From NCBI GenBank assembly GCA_946406115.1, contig OX291562.1:3316001-3380000 (forward strand): 64,000 nucleotides of DNA, in the 5' to 3' direction. Every line of letters begins with the position of its first letter. Within the stretch, counting starts at the first letter, position 1. The position numbers and the translations under genes were made by a program. The notes under the pieces are model-generated. The model had not been told where the DNA came from, ran no database searches, and saw only the letters and a program-made list of their open reading frames with translations. The DNA is from Apoda limacodes (lineage: Eukaryota > Arthropoda > Insecta > Lepidoptera > Limacodidae). Positions 22,960-34,671 of this stretch are shown here, in pieces.

Positions 22960-24425
22960 TTTTTTATACCACTAAGGTGGCAAACAAGCTTACGGTCCGC
23001 CTGATGGTAAGCGGTCACCGTAGCCTATGGACGCTTCCACTCCAGGGGTATCACTCGCGCGTTGCCGACCCTTCAGAAATCCAATAACTTCTTTCTTGAA
23101 GAACTCCATTCTGTAGTCCTTGGAAAAAACCTTGGCAGGGAACTCATTCCACAACTTCAGCGTTGCGGGAGAAAGTTTCGCTGAAACCACACTGTACGCG
23201 ACCATTTAGGTTCTAAAGTGTGAGAATGAATTCCCTGTCGATGGCGAGCGGTGCGATGGTAGAAAGTAGCCGTGGGCATCATTTCTAACAATTCCTCAGA
23301 ACACAATCCATTGTACAAGCGGTAGAACACACACAGGGAGGCAAAGTCTCTCCTCAGACTTAAGGGCTCGATACCGCAAGTGAGTTTGGGATCGTCGACA
23401 ATTCTCACAGCCCGTCGTTGAACCGAGTCAAAAGGGCCAAGCTGGTATCCGGGTGCACCCGCCCAGAGCCGCAGCAGTACTCCATATGGGGCCGGACTTG
23501 CGACTTGTTAAGTAGCAACCTTTGCCCCGACGTGAAGTACTGCTTCGCTCTGTTGAGTACACCAAGTTTTTTGGACGCCAGCTTTACCTTGTCTAGCAAA
23601 TGATCTCGGAACTGAACATCGCTGGAGATGTCAACGCCAAGGATCCCAATGCTCTTGGAGATGGAGAGGGGAGTGTCCTGGAATTGTGGGACTACAGTGA
23701 ATGGGGTTTTCTTAGCGGTGAACGCGCAGACTTGTGTCTTTGAAGGGTTGAATCGGACCATGTTTTCCCGCCCCCAGTCAGAGACCTTGGACAGACCGAT
23801 CTCGATCTGAGACACAAGTTCTTCACGTTTTTCCTCCACAACAGAACGAGGGATGCTTGCACGGCCCGTGTAATAAGCGTCTCCAGTACTGTCATCTGCA
23901 TAGCAATGTATGTTGTTGATCTCCAACATATCATTGATGTGCAGTAGAAACAGCGTAGGAGACAGCACAGGGCCTGGCGGGACAACAGCATTAATGTCCA
24001 TGCTATCAGAGAAACTACCGTCAACTACGGCTCGTATGCGTCTGCCGGACAAAAAGTTAGCCACCCATTTACACAAACCCTCGGGCACTCCGTAAGATGG
24101 CAACTTCGATAGAAGGCCCCGGTGCCAGACCCGATCGAACGCCTTCGCTATGTCCAGGCTACATGCCCTGACTCTCAATGGCTAGTGCCCATCGGTGTGT
24201 GAGATACACTAGAAGGTCACCAGCCGAGCGACCGTGGCGAAAGCCATATTGACGGTCACTGACCAGGTCGTGTACTTCTAGGTATCTTAGAAGCTGTGTG
24301 TTGGTTCGCTCCATCACCTTGGAGAGGAAAGAGGTAATAGCGATAGGCCTGTAATTCGATGGATCTGATCTACCGCCCTTTTTGGGCACCGGGTACACAT
24401 TTGCAGTCTTGTACTTGTTGGCTAA
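22960..24425 (-). mobile_element. 5'-truncated LINE (Jockey/CR1-like) with RT domain
   Basis: Minus-strand ORFs in order give PSNYRPIAITSFLSK (24159-24398), then a 257-residue frame (23405-24178) with RT motif A SLDIAKAFDRVW, motif C CYADD and the thumb/connection text [11 protein letters not shown] and GILGVDISS. Next are RIVDD and [18 protein letters not shown] (23157-23408) and LWNEFPAKVF (22990-23205), then a short 3' UTR ending at TTAGTGGTATAAAAAAAA (inverse near 22965). Frame breaks at about 24170 and 23405, and the usual GxPQG motif reads VPPGPVLSP. The endonuclease is missing. It is a dead copy, but the most complete of its family here and the reference for the tails listed elsewhere. 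Confidence 0.85.
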
Positions 24426-24429
24426 AAGT

Positions 24430-25165
24430 GTTAGATTGTTTTATGTTTAATTAGTTTCCGTGTATGGGGGTCTATTATTGGCTTGTATGTACCCTTTTAT
24501 GTTTTTTGTATTTGTTGTTTAAAAACAAGTAAAAATAAATAATACCGGGTCAATGTTGAATGTGAAAGACAACAAAATATCTTCCGGGACATTGCACTTT
24601 GGACTACACTAGTTTGAGCCAGTGCCAACTGTGCACTGAGTCAATGGGTGATCATTTGTTGTTCGTAGAATCATTAGGCTATAAGCTAATTTTGTCATTC
24701 GCATTCATACAAACTTAATGCCCAATATTTAAAATAAAATAAAAAATTAAAACCTCCAAAATATAATATAAAAAAAGTTGTTTTCCACGTGGTAAAAATA
24801 AAAAAAAACTAAAAAGAGAATTAAAACAACATTTTGTTTTTTTTTTAATTATTTTAAAATACAGAGGAATTGAGAACCTCTTCCTTTTTTAAAATTCGGT
24901 TCAAAAATCCTTGGCAACGAAGAAACTAGTATGACTTTTGTGAAAACTATATCATTAGACTTAGGTAATTTAAGAATATGGTAAATTTATAGTAATTTTA
25001 ACGAATTGTGTGTTCAAATAAGTGTATGAAGGTGCACATAACAGCTAACTAGCACTGCCATTAATTGTTATTTATTTCCTCTTCGTACCTACTCTTACAA
25101 AGCTTACCCGAGGTTTCGCGTTTAAAAGTTTTTCGTAACTTATCAATAAAACAATTCACCTACAT
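24430..25165. other. No gene seen
   Basis: AT-rich sequence between the LINE and the mariner copy; no coding feature or repeat supported. Confidence 0.5.
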
Positions 25166-25169
25166 GTAA

Positions 25170-26215
25170 GGTAATCTATTTACTGCTTTTCGAAGCATTC
25201 TCCATTAAAATTTTTAACAATTTTTATTTGGTCCAACCATTTTTGAAAACGTGCAGGTTGAAAGCTATCACGCACCTCTTCCGGCATCGTAAATGTCATA
25301 CCTCTCATCCCTTTAATTTTTGGGACAATAAAGAAATCATATGGTGCCAGGTGTGGACTATGTGCGGGATGTATCATTAGCCCTTCCTTTTCAGAAGCCA
25401 AAAGTGACTTTGCGTTGTTTACTAGTGCGCCGAACAATTGTCATGGTGCAATATGATGCGACTTCTTGGTTGATTTTTCCTCACGTTTTCATAGGCACTG
25501 GGAAAATATATGGTGGTGTAAAAACCCAGCAAGAAAAAAAAAACAGTAATTATTTTGTTGTCTACGTTTCTCGCCTGCCTCAATTTTGTTGGTTTCCTGT
25601 CACCTTTGATCACCCATAGAGAAGGCTGTTGCTTTCGGCATGTAACAATATATCCATGTTTCATTTCCTGTCACAATGTCCTACACACCATTTGAACGTC
25701 CGTGATGTACTGTAACAACATTCTTTTACACCAATCAACACGATTGCGTTTTTGTCCAGGGGTGAGTTCACGAGGAATCCAGCGGCAACAAAGTCTTTTT
25801 AAACTTTTAAATAATAACTTTTAAATGTTGATTTAAATTTTTTGAATTTGTTTTGGAACCAATCCCCAAATGTCCTTGAATCTCCTCATAGGCGATACGC
25901 CGGTTTTCTTTAATTAGTTCCACATTAGCAACATTTTCCTCAGTAATCGCCATTGAGGGCCGACCTTCACGAATTTCATCACGGGAAGAAATTCTGCGTA
26001 CCAACGCCTTACGGTGTTCAAATAAGGTGTTTCCCTCCCAAAAGCATTCTGAAGACGAGGCAGTCTTGTAAAGTCTGTAAACTTTTAAAATCATAAAAAT
26101 CATTGCCCTAAAATATTTTTGCGTTAATTCCATTTTTCGACCTTCAATTTGTGATAAGAAACAATTGCCACGCGATTTTTTTGAGTTTAGGGGCGATTTG
26201 TTGACAAGCATTGAG
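25170..26215 (-). mobile_element. Mariner (Tc1/mariner) transposase remnant
   Basis: Three minus-strand frames follow the order of a mariner transposase. 25807-26211 gives FRAMIF, REGRPSMAITEENVA, ENRRIAYEEIQGHLGIGS (DNA-binding half). 25422-25664 gives the middle with ILHHDNCSAH. 25180-25437 gives HSPHLAPYDFF and the C-terminal part. The catalytic Asp of HHDN and the final Asp (YDFF) remain, but frameshifts near 25800 and 25430 prevent a full protein. Terminal inverted repeats were not confirmed. TAAGGTA occurs near both ends (25167 and inverse near 26315). Confidence 0.8.
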
Positions 26216-27127
26216 AGCTATGACATCGCATAGGCATTGAAATCGTTTTATTCATCAAATGTTAACAAACAATATGGCCGTTCACTATTTGACAGCGCAT
26301 CCACTACTCTACCTTACGAGCAAGTGCAGCCAATGCGTTGAATGCGGTCCAGAAGTGACGTCATAGCGCATTCAGTTTTAGTCAACAAAACGATCGAATA
26401 TGCGCATAGACAGCATTGACCGCATTTTATGCGTATAATGCTTGTCAACAAAACGCCCCTTTTCTTATATTCAAAAACATAAATTTCGAAATTCAAACAT
26501 TTATGAGCGGCCAGGAGAGCAGAACTTTTGGTGTGCCCTGTGTATTTCAAAAATGTACTAGGTACGTATAAATTACTTATAACACAAGAGCAATAGCAAT
26601 AGCTTAAACATTTTGTATCGTTTCTGAAATACACCTGTGAGGTTTAAAGTTTATGGAGTATTCCGGAAATAACACAAAACTGTCAAAGTATAGCTTATCG
26701 TTAGTGTTATAATATCTATGTAGTACATTTTTGATATAATCTTTGTACGAAGTGGAAATAAATAATTTCTAACGGCGGCGCTATTAAGCTGTTATAGGCC
26801 TCTTAACAAAAATTTTTAACACTCAGATAATCTTCTTAAGAGTCACTTAAAAGTACGTCGTTGTTGAAACAATTGTTAATAAATTACCAAATGTTTGCCA
26901 AAAGTAAATAAGGTGTTTACTCGCTGAATTTGTGTCAAGGAAGTCCACGTTTATTGTGAAAATGAACAATAAAGACAGTTGTTACACTGACACCAGTCTA
27001 TATATATTTAACTAGAGAACACATATAAATTATTTCTATCAATTTCAAAAAAAATATCATAAATATAATATACAGGTATATTTACTGAGGTTATGACATT
27101 ATCTGTCTATGGGTGTCCTTGGCTAAA
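26216..27127. other. No gene seen
   Basis: Repetitive-looking non-coding sequence. CGTTTTGTTGACAAGCATT-type text near 26190 and 26445 (inverse/direct variants) suggests another small element, not resolved. Confidence 0.4.
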
Positions 27128-27129
27128 AT

Positions 27130-27215
27130 TTTTTTTATACCACTAAGGTGGCAAACTAGCACACGGTCCGCCTGATGGTAAGCGGCCACCAACTTCTTTC
27201 TTGAAGAGATTCTGG
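27130..27215 (-). mobile_element. LINE 3'-end fragment, minus strand
   Basis: TTTTTTATACCACTAAGGTGGCAAAC and CACGGTCCGCCTGATGGTAAGCGGCCACC, then AACTTCTTTCTTGAAG after a deletion relative to the 22960 copy. Confidence 0.65.
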
Positions 27216-27339
27216 TCAAATAAGTTTCAGTCATAACCTGCTTGTATTAAGTAGCTTTTCCAACTCGACTGTCGTCCATTAGTATCCAGTAGTATGATAT
27301 GTATTGATGTCTATTACTAAAAGTAAGTCTCCTTTAATG

Positions 27340-29060
27340 AATTCCAGATCATACAGTTATAAGTTTTCAGCATCTCGAAACCGCCTGCTACTATAATCAT
27401 GGCCTGATTGACGAACATATTAAGGATTGGTGGTTCAAGTCGGAAGAACCAGAAGACATTATTTTTTCCGACTTGGAAGCTGCCGAGGATTACAAACGTC
27501 GATGGGCTGTAATACACAGTAAATATGACAGTTTCTCCCGACCATCACCAGAAGCATATGAGGCGGAGAGTACGACAAGTACCACAGGTTCAGTTTGACG
27601 GCCATCCAGTCAGCTGGCTGGCATTTTGACTAAAAAATAGACTATTTTGATAAATTTCGATACCTCATTCAAGCTACGGAACTAGAGTCAAAGGCAAGGC
27701 AATTGGTAGAGAGTTTCCCACCGTCTGGTAAAAACTATCATTTAGCTTTGAGTCAATTGAAGGAGAGGTTTGCTAGAGACGATCTTTTAATTCAACATTA
27801 TATTAGAAGTCTTTTACAACTCGTACTTACTAGAAAACTTGAAAACTTGCCTTTAAATAGATTGTACGACAAATTATCGACGCAATTACTTGCTTTCGAA
27901 TCACTTGGAGTAACATCAGATAAATATGCCGCAATGTTACTACCCATGGTTGAATCGGCTATTCCTTTAGAAGTTTTGAAAACATGGGAACGACTTCGTG
28001 ACAAAAACAAAGGACCACATGTGTCAGAGTTACTGAAATTTATAAAATTAGAAGAAGAAAGTGAGGAGACAATTTTGACAGCGCAGGAGGGCTTCGAACA
28101 AAAACCGAGTAACTCCATTATGGAACCCACGGCATCTTGTTTTGTAGCCAATAGTAAAAAGAGTACCGTTGAAGCAGAGCACGATCGAAAGTCTTGTTTG
28201 TGTTTATTTTGCGACAAACCGTCTCACCATAGCTTAGAATGCTACAAAATTACCAAATTAACTTTAGAACAAAAAAAAGAGCTATTGAAAAAGAAACACG
28301 CTTGCTTTATATGCCTAAAAATTGGACACAGCTGTAAACGATGCCGGTACTATCCAAAATGCCCGTTATGTTTAAAACGTCACCTGGTCCTTATGTGCCC
28401 TGATGCCATTACAAGCTCTAAGGATATGAAACAAAAGAAGACCACCGAGACTGAAGTGATGTCATGCCTCCGTAATGCCCAGACTACACTTTTACAAACG
28501 ATTTTAATTAGAATTGTATATAGTGGGCGATATGTAGTAACTACGGCTCTTTTTGATAGCGGCGCTCAGCGGTCTTATATCTTTTATGTATGAAACCAAA
28601 AGAAAAAGAACTTGTAAAGCATTTTTTATTCGGAGGCATTGAAACTAAAAAGAGTATGTATAATGTTTATAATTTTTCTGTTGAAAGCCTGGATAGTAAG
28701 TTTCAAATAGAGTTGTCTGCTTTAAATAAAGATCAGATATGTGGTACATTGCCAAGATTACTTGATCGTCATTTAATTAATAAGTTAAACGGCTTAAATG
28801 TTCGTTTGACTGATGTGAGAACTGATATTACAGATGTCGGCTTATTATTACGAGCGGGTATACTAGGGTGTCTTTTAACTGGAAATTTTATTCAGATCGA
28901 AGGTAATTTAGTTGCCATTTAAACTAAGCTAGGTTGGACATTACAAGGTAATTTAGGTATTTCAACAATTTTTCTTTAGCCGAATTATGGGATCTAAAAA
29001 GTTTAGGTATACGGGACCCATCAGATTAGAAAAATATATTAGAAACAAAAATTGGCAACA
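27340..29060 (+). mobile_element. BEL/Pao retrotransposon remnant, gag to protease region
   Basis: A gag N-terminal stretch (about 27360-27597, ends in TGA) is followed, after loss of the middle gag part, by a long open frame from about 27635 to 28593 containing ESFPPSGKNYHLAL and FARDDLL. It carries three zinc knuckles: CLFCDKPSHHSLEC and CFICLKIGHSCKRC, both CX2CX4HX4C, and CPLCLKRHLVLMC with one residue fewer. It ends at the protease motif LFDSGAQRS. The next frame (28590-28922) continues the protease domain, and LWDLKSLGIRDPSD near 28990 is the start of pol text. Stops and frameshifts follow. No LTR was seen and the copy is dead. Confidence 0.8.
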
Positions 29061-29722
29061 CTCGTATACCTAAACATAAATCTTAGCTAAATTCTAATAA
29101 AACAAAACAAATGAAAATCAGAGGTTAAGGCGCTCAGGGGTCTTAACTACACGGTCAGATCTAATAACGATCTCTGCAACATCATTAATTTCTAAGGGAT
29201 ACAGTTTCTGAAATGGCCTAGTAGCAACTCTGGTCCTGTCACGGTCGCCACTTGTTAAATTAGTCACACACTATAAATGTTCTACATTGAGATATTGAAC
29301 GTGTAGTTGCAGGTAAAAGGTCCGATGGCGCAATTTACTATTAAATTTAATTAAAATGAAAAGCTTGTAAAATTTGCATTCTTCATATATTTTTTCACCT
29401 TTTGACATTGACATTTTAACTCGTAGAAAAACATAGGTTATACTTAAATATGATCAAAGAGGTTTTACATTTTCTACAAAGCTTTTAAGCATTAAATGTA
29501 TGAATGAAAAACACTAGGGAGGTAATAACCCAATTACGCAAATATGATATCTCAAAATTTTGCACTCGTTTTTTATCTCAAGTGGCCTTAAATTCGAGTC
29601 CGCCGGAATATTCAGTATGTTTCTTTTCTTTATAATATATTTTGCAATTAGGGATTGCAATCTCGCAGCTCAAACAATCCCACGGGATTGATATGAGGGA
29701 TTACTTTATCCCGCACGGGATC

Positions 29723-31339
29723 ACTACAGTATCTCGCCCACTGACCTGCAGCGAGCAGTCCGTCACTTAAGGGCTCACAGTTCTATTGGTCCCGACGGGG
29801 TTCCGTCATTCATTGTGAAGGACTGCATAGCCGTTATGGAAAAACCGCTATGTTTAATTTAAGTTTAGCATTATGTGTCTATCCACAAGCTTGAAAACTT
29901 TCTAGGGTCACACCTATCTTTAAGAATGGTTCAAGAGCTGAAGTAGCAAATTATAGACCAGTAGGTATTCCCACAACTTTTGGAAAAACATTCGAATCGG
30001 TTTTAAATCAAATCATTACACAAAAAATAAAGGTTTATATGGCAGATGAACAGCACGGCTTCAGTTTAGGTCGTTCCACAGTTACTAGCCACATCAACTT
30101 TGCAAATTATACTTCTCGCGCCCTGGAGGGTGGAGGACAAGTTGATGCGGCATACTTTGACATGAAAAAAGCATTTGATAGAGTCCAAAACGATGTCCTG
30201 TTAAAAAAGTTTGCCATGATAGGTTTCACACCCAAACTTTTAAGTTTTTTCGCTAGCTATTTCTCTGATAGAGTGCAATACGTCCTACTAGCTGGGGAAA
30301 GCTCTCACACCTATAGCATAAATTCTGGCGTGAGCCAAGGTAGCACACTTGGTCCCACATAGTTTTTAATTATGATAAACGATCTCCCTGAGGTTGTTAA
30401 GTCTGCCAAATGCCTTCTGTTCGCGGACGATCTGAAACTATTCTTGAAGATAGAAAAGGAAGAAGATTACCAGCTTTTGCAAAATTACATTGACAGTGTT
30501 CTGCAGTGAAGTAGGCTGAATCACTTAGATTTTAACCACTCTAAGTGTAAAGTTATGACCTTCATGAGATCAAGGTCATCACGCCAACACAATTATACTC
30601 TGGCTGAAGTCAAACTGGAAAGGGTTACACAAATACACGACTTAGGACTATTACTAGACACTAAACTAACATTTAACGACCATATTTTTGACATATGTAA
30701 GAGAGCATATAAATCTTTGGGCTTTGTTATGAGGCAGGCTCTAACATTTAAAAACATTAGTACCGTTATGTCTCTCTACAACGCATTTGTAAGCAGCAAA
30801 GATACGCAGAGCTATCATCTGGGACCCACACGAGCAAAAATACAAACTAATGCTGGAAAGAGTCCAAAGAAAATTTGCCAGGTTCATTTACAAAAAGTTA
30901 TACGGGTACTATCCTTATTTGTTTCCGTCCATATTCGTAGCAGGGATGTCGGGCATTGAAACTCTAGAATTCAGACGAAAACTAGCATTATTAGTGCACT
31001 ATTATCTGCTTCTACACAACAAGGTTGACAACCCGCAAGCCCTGGAAGGTTGTGCACTGGCAGTCCCAAGCCGAAGCGGCGTGTTAAGGGCGCAGCCACT
31101 GTTTGCTCCCGAACAAGTTCGTACAGTGCATGCCAGTTGCGCACCCACTTTCCAGGCGTGCTCTTTATTTAATATGATGGTCGCTCAAAACCAAAATATT
31201 GATATTTTTTATACACCGCTGGCAACCGCCATAAAAATATTTAATGTTTTCCTTAGGCAACTAAGTAAAACTCAACTTAATGTACGTTTGGCTTAGTCAG
31301 TAAGTATATTAAGGTTCTGCTATAAATAAATAAATAAAT
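29723..31339 (+). mobile_element. 5'-truncated Jockey-like LINE nested in the hAT-like element
   Basis: The frames give SSIGPDGVPSF (about 29780), NYRPVGIPTTFGKTFE, then DEQHGFSLGRS, motif A AYFDMKKAFDRV, NSGVSQGSTLGPT (30039-30362), motif C LLFADDLKLFL, NHSKCKVMTF, LGLLLDTKLTFNDHI (30555-30959) and a C-terminal stretch to RLA-stop at 31294-31296. A short 3' UTR ends in (TAAA)n at 31322-31339. In-frame stops at 30360, 30507 and others, plus frameshifts, make it inactive. It belongs to a different family from the LINE at 22960. A diverged CGCACGGGATC/CACGCGGGATC pair at its two ends may be the target duplication. Confidence 0.8.
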
Positions 31340-31626
31340 CACGCGGGATCCCGCATCTTTGTGTAAAAATCAACTTTTATTGATTATTTCTTACATAATG
31401 AAAAAGAAATTATTTATTTTCTATCAATAAGTATAAGTAATTAGTAATCTGTTTTTGTAGATTCATCTTTAAATGTTTGGCATAGTTAATTGGTTTTGTT
31501 AAATGTTACCCTTAATCCTAACAACAGTTTTGTATTTCTTTCATATGATAACTAATAATCAAATCATAACTTTCTCTTAGATGCTATTTATTATTATATC
31601 ATCCTATGGTGATAACTTTTAAAAAT

Positions 31627-32215
31627 ACGCTCTTAAGAGAATACGATTCGAAGCGCCTCTCAGCGTGCTTCATACAAACGAATTTTTGACGTGACAACGT
31701 CTTATAAATTGGTTTGCCGGGTGACACTTCAAGAAACTGCGTTACGCTCCGCTCACGTTATGCGCTCACAATGAGAGCGAGTGAGAGGCACGCGGCATGG
31801 TTAGCCCGCCTAAGAGCGAGAGAGACAGACATAAAAAGTGAAAGGCACAAGTTGTCACGATTCCGGACGGTTGTCCGACACTAATTTTTTCATTTATTTT
31901 GAAACTTGCTGATAAAACACCACGATATTTTAAAGACATGTTTTAGTAATAAATATTTAGGTCTGCAGTGTTCATCAGTTTTCTGTAAAATTTTATAGTT
32001 CAAAAGTTATACAGGATTCTAGTTCTTTATACAAATGGTTTAAAAAGATTTCTAGTTAATAAAAACATTTTACAAAATTTTAGAAAACTATAGACATTTG
32101 TATTCGGCTTGGGATTATGACTAAGAAATTTCACAGATTGATGAGTAAATGTTAAAAAACAAATGAGAAATTCGTTTGTATGAAGTGCCGCGAATCGTAT
32201 CCTGTTAAGAATCAA
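31627..32215. mobile_element. TTAA-flanked MITE, copy A
   Basis: TTAAGAGAATACGATTCG at the left and the inverse right end (TTAACAGGATACGATTCG) form inverted termini next to TTAA. Subterminal parts CTTCATACAAACGAATTT and its inverse also pair. Copy B at 34672-35050 aligns over the whole length except for an extra block in copy A (about 31688-31878). No ORF. The TTAA target suggests a piggyBac-type mobiliser. Confidence 0.7.
31688..31878. mobile_element. Small insertion inside MITE copy A
   Basis: This 190-bp block is absent from copy B. It is GC-richer (GCGTTACGCTCCGCTCACG, GAGAGCGAGTGAGAGGCACG). The bases AATTTTT lie at both sides (31681-31687 and 31882-31887). GACGTGACAAC at its start and GTTGTCACG/GGTTGTCCGAC near its end form an imperfect inverted pair. 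Confidence 0.45.
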
Positions 32216-32225
32216 ATGGTATTTA

Positions 32226-32432
32226 TTGTATTGCTATATTAAACGCCGGACGGTGAAAACAAAAACAAAACACTCGTCACCTACAGAAAGACGTGCGCAG
32301 GCGCAGCGGAGTGCCATTTATGAACAATTGAAACGTCGCACTCGTGATACTCGCGATTTACGCGAATGTTTAAATGCCAAATTTGCCATTTGCGGGATCC
32401 GCGTTCTGAAGGTGCGGGATCCAGCAGATTAA
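32226..32432 (+). other. Short GC-rich ORF in the right part of the hAT-like element
   Basis: The 68-residue frame contains SPTERRAQAQRSAIYEQLKR and RTRDTRDLRECLNAK, strongly basic and hydrophilic, unlike the AT-rich flanks. It might be a piece of captured host coding sequence or a remnant of the element's own ORF. No family recognised. Confidence 0.3.
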
Positions 32433-32483
32433 AAAAAGCATGGCGGGATCCCGTTTTGCGGGATTGCAGTCCCTATTTGCAAT

Positions 32484-33116
32484 CCATTGACACTTGTATA
32501 TTAAAAATAAAGATTCCAATTTGTTAGAAGTTTTAACCAAAATCTTCGCTCACTCAGACAAACACACTCAAAAACTCCGTCACATTCTCCTTATTTCTAT
32601 TATTCTTCTTTTACTGTTAGATCTATACAACTCTGGAATGGGCTGTATACTTCCGTGCTCAAACCGTAACGTCGTTCAATAATCGACCAAGTGCGAGTCG
32701 GACTCTCGCACGAAGGGTTCCGTACCATTATCTAAAAAAACGACAAACAAATCACGTTTGTTGTATAGAAGATCTTATTTCTAAATTTGTTTATATATAT
32801 ATATGTTTTTATTTATATATATTTCTATGTGTTTTATCATATTTGCATATATTATTTATTTATTTATATATCCACATAAATAATATACATGAATAATACC
32901 TACCAAGCACGAAATTTTTTTTTTATAAATACACGATTTTCTGGAAGAAATTGCTAAACAGATATAAAACAGCCTAAATTTTTAATTTACTTATATTTAC
33001 TTTTGTTAATTACTTTCGAATACTTGTTATCAATAAATATTCATCAAGCGTTTAAAATTCACGTGTTTCGGACGATGAAACCTTAAATGAACGTGGAAAA
33101 ACGAGACAGTCACCTG
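32484..33116. other. No gene seen; dispersed repeat fragment at 32688-32775
   Basis: ACCAAGTGCGAGTCGGACTC..CGAAGGGTTCCGTACCATTATC and ATCACGTTTGTTGTAT (32688-32775) belong to the GGGTTCCGTACC family. The rest is AT-rich. Confidence 0.5.
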
Positions 33117-33287
33117 CGGGTCGATTCCGTAAAAAGATTGCTAACAATTCTCGTTTGAAATCCATAGAAATAAGATGTACATTGCGCATTTGAAATTACG
33201 TATGAAATTCATCGATTGTCGCGAAAACGCAATGTATATCTTATTACTTTCAAAAAAGGTTAGCAATCTTTTTACGGAATCGACCCG
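33117..33287. mobile_element. 171-bp hairpin MITE
   Basis: CGGGTCGATTCCGTAAAAAG-ATTGCTAAC at 33117 and its inverse ending 33287 match perfectly over at least 28 bases, and further inner parts also pair (ATAAGATGTACATTGCG with CGCAATGTATATCTTAT). The whole region can fold into one stem. No coding sequence. Confidence 0.75.
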
Positions 33288-33718
33288 TTGTGCACATGTA
33301 AGATGCGCGTGGTTAGCAACGAATTTCAGTATTTGTTCAGCTTTCAGTTCAGCAGTTTCCTTCATTTATTTGTTCAAACGTAAATATTAATTGTCTGGTA
33401 AAAGAAAAGTTGATTCATGTGGGTTTTAAGCAAATTTAAAAGTATGAATGAAAAATACTAGGTACCTCCAAAAAATACTGGGTACCTCCTAGTAAGTATA
33501 TAATAACAAAACAAAATTCTGCAGAGCTTTTACTTTGATCCAAAAACTGGGATAGTCCTTGTATTATGCAGTTGGTTTCATAGCCATATGGAAATAATGC
33601 AATGATTTACCACCCTCAGCGGGAACACCCAATTGCGTAAAAAAAGATGACTTCTTTACAATGAGACTACCTACCCTTAAAACGATATCTTTGTGGCACA
33701 TACTGGATAGAGCTAGCA

Positions 33719-33780
33719 ATTTTTTTTTTATACCACTAAGTTGGCAAGCAAGCTCAAGATCCGCCTGATGGTAAGCGAAA
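33719..33780 (-). mobile_element. LINE 3'-end fragment, minus strand
   Basis: TTTTTTTTTATACCACTAAG-TTGGCAAGCAAGC and GATCCGCCTGATGGTAAGCG match the family 3' terminus. Confidence 0.65.
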
Positions 33781-34224
33781 GCATGAATGAAGCGTGTGGT
33801 TTCTTTCTGATCGTCCCTGAATATAGAATATAGGTAGGTCAATCCTCAAATTAAATAGCTCTACGGCTCTGTCGGAGATTCCCCAGTGGCTAATTATTCC
33901 TCGTGCCATTTCTCATTTCTTCCATGATTTGTAATTTACGTGAAGTAAAATGTTGTTTTTATCGTATTTTATTGAAAAGTGTAAAAGGTAACTTCTGAAC
34001 ACTAATACCATCTTGATATAGTTAGGATAAGTGAATTAGTTTTAAAAAATGTAATTTCTTAGCATTATAGTTCAATAACAACCTTCTTGGCTGATTGATC
34101 TAACGGTTGTTGTCTTTAATTCTTGAAGGTTCAATTCCTGACAGGACATAAAAAAATGTGTATTTGCCTCTAGTTTAGTTCATTGTGGATTAGGAATTTT
34201 ATTTTGTAAAAGATAAATTCTGAA
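33781..34224. other. No gene seen; tRNA-like B box at 34128-34138
   Basis: GGTTCAATTCC follows CTGATTGATCTAACGG; a decayed tRNA-derived SINE head is possible. The acceptor and anticodon stems do not pair. Confidence 0.35.
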
Positions 34225-34465
34225 AGACCGAGCTGTTCTCGTTATTTTTTAACAACACTATCTTTTATCAAGTAGCATTACTGTTTCTGTGTCGGAAAAA
34301 AATACTAGTATTACTAGTCACCAATACATGTCAGGAAAAGTCACATTTTTCAGTTCATGATTGCCTGAAATAACGGTAAAAACTAGCTAGATCGATTTGT
34401 CACCCCCGAAACCCCCTGCATACTGAATTCGATGAAAATCGTTGGAGCCGTTCCTGTGGAGAACT
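34225..34465 (+). repeat. Dispersed repeat, same family as 4385-4690
   Basis: GACCGAGCTGTTCTCG, TCAAGTAGCATTACTGTTTCTGTGTCGG, TGTCAGGAAAAGTCACATTTTTCAGTTC, CTAGCTAGATCGATTTGTC, CCCGAAACCCCCTGCATACTGAATTCGATGAAAATCGTTGGAGCCGTTCC match in order. Confidence 0.65.
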
Positions 34466-34671
34466 TTCAGTAAAATAATATTGTATTTTACCTCATCTCT
34501 CTCTCAGAAGAGATAGAATGTCAATTGCTATGACCCAGCTGCACCTTCTTTGCTTCTCCATCTGCCCTTTCTGAATATTTTCCCAATATAATCAAGATAC
34601 TTTTTCTAGAACGACCCCTTTTGACATCCCCCCTCTCCATCTCTGCGTTATCACAAGCATATACCTTCTTA

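Larger units (their letters stand above)
29641..32483. mobile_element. hAT-like TIR element with 8-bp target duplication, carrying nested insertions
   Basis: TTTGCAAT occurs immediately outside both ends (29641-29648 and 32476-32483), the 8-bp duplication expected for hAT. Termini TAGGGATTGCAATCTCGC (29649) and the inverse of the right end (TAGGGACTGCAATCCCGC, ending 32475) match at 16 of 18. Subterminal CGGGATCCCG-type palindromes occur inside both ends (29710-29722, 31340-31355, 32430-32462). No hAT transposase was recognised. Large parts are younger insertions: a LINE at 29723-31339 and a TTAA element at 31627-32211. Confidence 0.8.

Noticed and set aside
25167..26320. Exact mariner termini at TAAGGTA motifs
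   Set aside because: Only about seven bases agree; too short to call the element ends.
26314..26634. 106-residue minus-strand ORF
   Set aside because: No recognisable domain; cysteine-rich by chance and adjacent to transposon sequence.
33290..33420. Alternative promoter with TTCAGTT-type initiators near 33330-33360
   Set aside because: Initiator-like motifs are present but no DPE lies at +28 for any of them.
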